Made by a program: the position numbers and the translations under genes | Source: Bacteroidota bacterium | GTDB lineage: Bacteria; Bacteroidota; Bacteroidia; Chitinophagales; Chitinophagaceae | Direction: 5' to 3' | Assembly: GCA_947451115.1 (NCBI GenBank) | Contig: CANFXV010000023.1 | Location: 1-38,760, forward strand | Length of the DNA stretch: 38,760 nucleotides | The notes under the pieces: model-generated | What the model was told of the DNA's origin: nothing | Seen by the model: only the letters and a program-made list of their open reading frames with translations | Database searches by the model: none | Shown: positions 36,423 to 38,760 of the stretch, in pieces | Layout of the letters: each line of letters opens with the position of its first letter | Position numbering within the stretch: the first letter of the stretch is position 1

Positions 36423-37256
36423 TTATCCCAAAGCAACACGCTTAAATTCAGTTACTATTAAGTTCGCGTCAACCGATTTCACATACTCACCTACTGTTTT
36501 ACCACCATCTTTTACAAAGGCTTGTGCTAGTAAGGTTTGCTCTTTAAAGAAAGCATTGATTTTACCCTCTGCAATCTTAGCAATCATTTCTTCTGGTTTT
36601 CCGGCCATTTTAGGATCTTCTTTCATGGTATCAATAATGATGGCACGCTCACGAGCCACTGTTTCAGCAGGTACTGATTCAGGATCTACCGCTACTGGAT
36701 TCATTGCAGCAATTTGCATTGCTAAGTCTTTACCAGTTTCTGCAGAAGCTGCACTCAATCCTACCAATACACCCATTCTGTAGGCACCATGAATATAAGA
36801 AGCAACATAAGGTGCGTCTACTCTTTCAAATTTAGCTACCCCAATTTTTTCACCAATAGAGGCTAATTTATCATTAATCATGTCGGACACTTTGGTGCCA
36901 TTCACGCTTACTTCATTTAATTCAGCAGCAGATTTTACATTATTGGCTACTGCAGCATCTGCAATGCTTTGTGCAAAGGCAACGAATTCTGCATTCTTAG
37001 AAACAAAATCTGTTTCACAAGAAATACAAACTACAAAACCTGTTTTGTTATCAGCAGAAGTTTGTGCAATAATCACCCCTTCTTTTGCTTCACGATCACT
37101 GCGCTTAGCGGCCACTTTTTGTCCTTGCTTGCGCAACCAATCTATCGCTGCTTCAAAATCATTGTTTGTTTCGGTTAATGCTTTTCTGCAATCCATCATA
37201 CCAGCACCTGTTGCTTGACGTAATTTATTAATGTCAGCAGCTGTTATTGTACTCAT
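36423..37256 (-). CDS. tsf: Elongation factor Ts
   Basis: Guanine nucleotide exchange factor for EF-Tu. The N-terminal UBA-like domain is clear (ADINKLRQATGAGMMDCRKALTETNNDFEAAIDWLRKQGQKVAAKRSDREAKEGV), as is the core contact segment ISCETDFVSKNAEFVAF, and the C-terminal FFKEQTLLAQAFVKDGGKTVGEYVK. 277 residues, normal for the phylum. ATG start at 37254-37256. It follows rpsB by 114 bp, a gap that contains a terminator-like hairpin, so its expression may depend partly on read-through or its own promoter. Confidence 0.97.
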   Translation of the reverse strand: MSTITAADINKLRQATGAGMMDCRKALTETNNDFEAAIDWLRKQGQKVAAKRSDREAKEGVIIAQTSADNKTGFVVCISCETDFVSKNAEFVAFAQSIADAAVANNVKSAAELNEVSVNGTKVSDMINDKLASIGEKIGVAKFERVDAPYVASYIHGAYRMGVLVGLSAASAETGKDLAMQIAAMNPVAVDPESVPAETVARERAIIIDTMKEDPKMAGKPEEMIAKIAEGKINAFFKEQTLLAQAFVKDGGKTVGEYVKSVDANLIVTEFKRVALG

Positions 37257-37312
37257 AATATTATAATTTAAAAATAAATTTGAAATTGTTTTTAAAGATC
37301 AAGTAGTTAAAT

Positions 37313-37361
37313 TAAAAACAATTGGGTCATTGGCATTCAGAGAACACCAATAACCCAATTG
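37313..37361 (-). terminator. Hairpin with U-run after rpsB (terminator or attenuator)
   Basis: Long interrupted stem: CAATTGGGT (37319-37327) pairs with ACCCAATTG (37353-37361), and ATTGG (37329-37333) with CCAAT (37347-37351), one mismatch between them. On the minus strand it is followed by TTTTTAAT. It lies between rpsB and tsf, which usually share a message, so it may only partly stop transcription. Confidence 0.7.
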
Positions 37362-37370
37362 GATAATAAA

Positions 37371-38249
37371 TTATTTACCTGCTGGGCGACGTGTACTTTG
37401 AATACGACGCTTAGGTGCACCAGGAGCAGTTGGAGCTGCACCAGCACCACGCTTGCCTCTTCCACCTTCTGCATTAGCTTCTGCTTCCATGCGTTTTGCT
37501 TTTGCTTCGTTTTCATTGTTGCCTTCTTCAGATTCGCTTTCGTCATCTTTTGATGCTTGACGCTCCGCTAAACCTTCTGCAATAGCTGCAGTAATATAGT
37601 TGGTAATAATAGCAATAGATTTGGTTGCATCATCATTTGCAGGAATAGAAAAATCTACTTTATTAGGATCACAGTTGGTATCTACCATACCAAATGTTTG
37701 AATACCTAAACGCTTAGCTTCTGCTAATGCAATATGCTCATGTCCGATGTCAACTAAGAACAAAGCAGCTGGTAAACGGCCCAATTGAGCAATACCACCT
37801 AATACTTTTTCCATTTTATCTTTGTCACGACCTAAAGTCAAACGCTCTTTTTTAGTTAAGCTGTCTGCGCTTCCGTCGTTTAACATTTTCTCAATGCTTT
37901 GCATTTTCTTCACACTCTTACGAACTGTGTTGAAGTTAGTCAACATACCACCCAACCAACGCTCTGTAGCGTAAGGCATGTTTACTTTTTTAGCACACTC
38001 GCTTACAATTTCTTTTGCTTGTTTCTTAGTAGCAACAAACATAATTTTCTTACCGCTTTTTGCAATTTGCTTTAAAGCAGCAGCTGTTTCTTGTAAGTGA
38101 TCGACTGTTTTATTTAAGTCAATGATGTGAATACCTTTTTTCTCTGCGAAAATATAAGGCAACATCTTAGGGTTCCACTTCTTTTTAAGGTGACCAAAGT
38201 GAACGCCGGCCTCCAGTAATTGCTGTTGTAATGAAGTGTTATTTTCCAT
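37371..38249 (-). CDS. rpsB: 30S ribosomal protein S2 with long C-terminal tail
   Basis: Small-subunit ribosomal protein. Typical S2 blocks are present: LLEAGVHFGHLKKKWNPKMLPYIFAEKKGIHIIDLNKTV, PYATERWLGGMLTNFNTVRKSV, and LPAALFLVDIGHEHIALAEAKRLGIQTFGMVDTNCDPNKVDFSIPANDDA. The folded part ends near residue 225. It is followed by about 65 low-complexity residues, first acidic (DDESESEEGNNENE) and then basic and Ala/Gly/Pro-rich (GGRGKRGAGAAPTAPGAPKRR), giving 292 residues against about 241 in E. coli. ATG start at 38247-38249; 42 bp after rpsI. Confidence 0.97.
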   Translation of the reverse strand: MENNTSLQQQLLEAGVHFGHLKKKWNPKMLPYIFAEKKGIHIIDLNKTVDHLQETAAALKQIAKSGKKIMFVATKKQAKEIVSECAKKVNMPYATERWLGGMLTNFNTVRKSVKKMQSIEKMLNDGSADSLTKKERLTLGRDKDKMEKVLGGIAQLGRLPAALFLVDIGHEHIALAEAKRLGIQTFGMVDTNCDPNKVDFSIPANDDATKSIAIITNYITAAIAEGLAERQASKDDESESEEGNNENEAKAKRMEAEANAEGGRGKRGAGAAPTAPGAPKRRIQSTRRPAGK

Positions 38250-38291
38250 GTGTATAATTTGTTGTAATGAATTAATGTTAAAATTGTTGGA

Positions 38292-38681
38292 TTAACGTTT
38301 ACTGAACTGGAAGCTTCTACGTGCTTTCTTATGACCGAATTTCTTACGCTCAACACTACGAGGGTCACGCGTTAATTGTCCAGCTGCTTTTAAAGCAGGA
38401 CGCAATTCAGGATTCAATTCAATTAATACACGAGCAATACCTAATTTGGCTGCTTCTGCTTGTCCTTTTAAACCACCGCCTTGAGCGTTGATAACGATAT
38501 CGTATTTACCAATTAAATCGGTAGTCTTTAATGGAGCTTCTACTTGATTTTGTAAATACACTAAAGGAAAATAGTGTTTGTAATCTTTATCATTCACGGT
38601 AATTTTTCCACTACCCTTACTAACAAAGACGCGTGTTACTGCTTCCTTACGACGACCTACTGCATTTGTTCGCTTTTCCAT
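38292..38681 (-). CDS. rpsI: 30S ribosomal protein S9
   Basis: Small-subunit protein whose C-terminal tail reaches the P-site tRNA. The 129-residue sequence has NAVGRRKEAVTRVFVSKGSGKITVN, the GGGLKGQAEAAKLGIARVLIELNPELRPALKAAGQLTRDPRSVERKKFGHKKARRSFQFSKR run and the invariant terminal SKR. ATG start at 38679-38681. It follows rplM by 20 bp, the usual rplM-rpsI pair, and leads into rpsB after 42 bp. Confidence 0.98.
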   Translation of the reverse strand: MEKRTNAVGRRKEAVTRVFVSKGSGKITVNDKDYKHYFPLVYLQNQVEAPLKTTDLIGKYDIVINAQGGGLKGQAEAAKLGIARVLIELNPELRPALKAAGQLTRDPRSVERKKFGHKKARRSFQFSKR

Positions 38682-38701
38682 TTATTTATATTTGGAATTA
38701 A

Positions 38702-38760
38702 TTAAAATTTAAATTCTTTTGGTTGTTGTGCAGTATGAGGATGTTTATCACCAGCATACA
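38702..38760 (-). CDS. rplM: 50S ribosomal protein L13, C-terminal end only
   Basis: The minus-strand frame running in from the right edge encodes YAGDKHPHTAQQPKEFKF before a TAA at 38702-38704. The YAG(D/E)xHPHxAQxP ending is characteristic of L13. The rest of the gene lies beyond the window. Its place directly before rpsI supports the call. Confidence 0.92.
   Translation of the reverse strand, partial: YAGDKHPHTAQQPKEFKF

Overview
The window looks like chromosomal core sequence from an AT-rich member of the Bacteroidota, probably near the Chitinophagaceae. This rests on protein style (short LeuA, lipoprotein-type efflux adaptor, long RND permease, S2 with an acidic/basic tail), on A-rich start regions without clear Shine-Dalgarno sequences, and on a promoter upstream of the TetR gene that matches the Bacteroidota consensus TTTG-N19-TANNTTTG exactly. 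The genus is an inference. I see no tRNA, rRNA, CRISPR array, insertion sequence or phage gene. No stretch longer than 300 bases lacks a gene; the largest gaps are 15914-16161 and 36225-36422, both described below.

Layout. (1) 2-229: 3' end of a PIN-domain gene. (2) 231-15913, minus strand: twelve tightly packed genes, leuA-leuC-leuD-leuB-ilvD-ilvB-ilvN-ilvC-ilvA-thrA-thrB-thrC. ThrA/B/C make threonine, IlvA turns it into 2-oxobutanoate, IlvBN/C/D make the isoleucine and valine keto acids, and LeuABCD extends the valine branch to leucine. The last transaminase (ilvE) and aspartate-semialdehyde dehydrogenase (asd) are not in the window. (3) 16162-17730, plus strand: a 522-residue helical protein of unknown function, divergent from leuA across a 248-bp leader/promoter region. 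(4) 17737-20450, minus strand: an exported cyanophycinase-like peptidase and a long-chain acyl-CoA synthetase. (5) 20562-23613, minus strand: DUF502 membrane protein, serC and a DUF1015 protein, closed by a clear terminator. (6) 23682-31714, plus strand: a TetR regulator with its own promoter/operator, a TolC-RND tripartite efflux system, and a galM-like epimerase at the end. (7) 31763-35429, minus strand: TolC-like protein, class I aminotransferase, galK. (8) 35508-38760, minus strand: the translation cluster rplM (partial)-rpsI-rpsB-tsf-pyrH, with strong hairpins after rpsB and after tsf.

Most of the window is conserved metabolism and translation machinery, and I did not find a clearly new multi-gene system. 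The least explained parts are the DUF1015 protein paired with serC, the 522-residue protein divergent from the leu/ilv/thr cluster, the leuA leader, and the TetR promoter/operator. Start sites were changed from the longest reading frame where that frame began at TTG or GTG and a better ATG lay just inside (leuC, DUF502 gene, galM).
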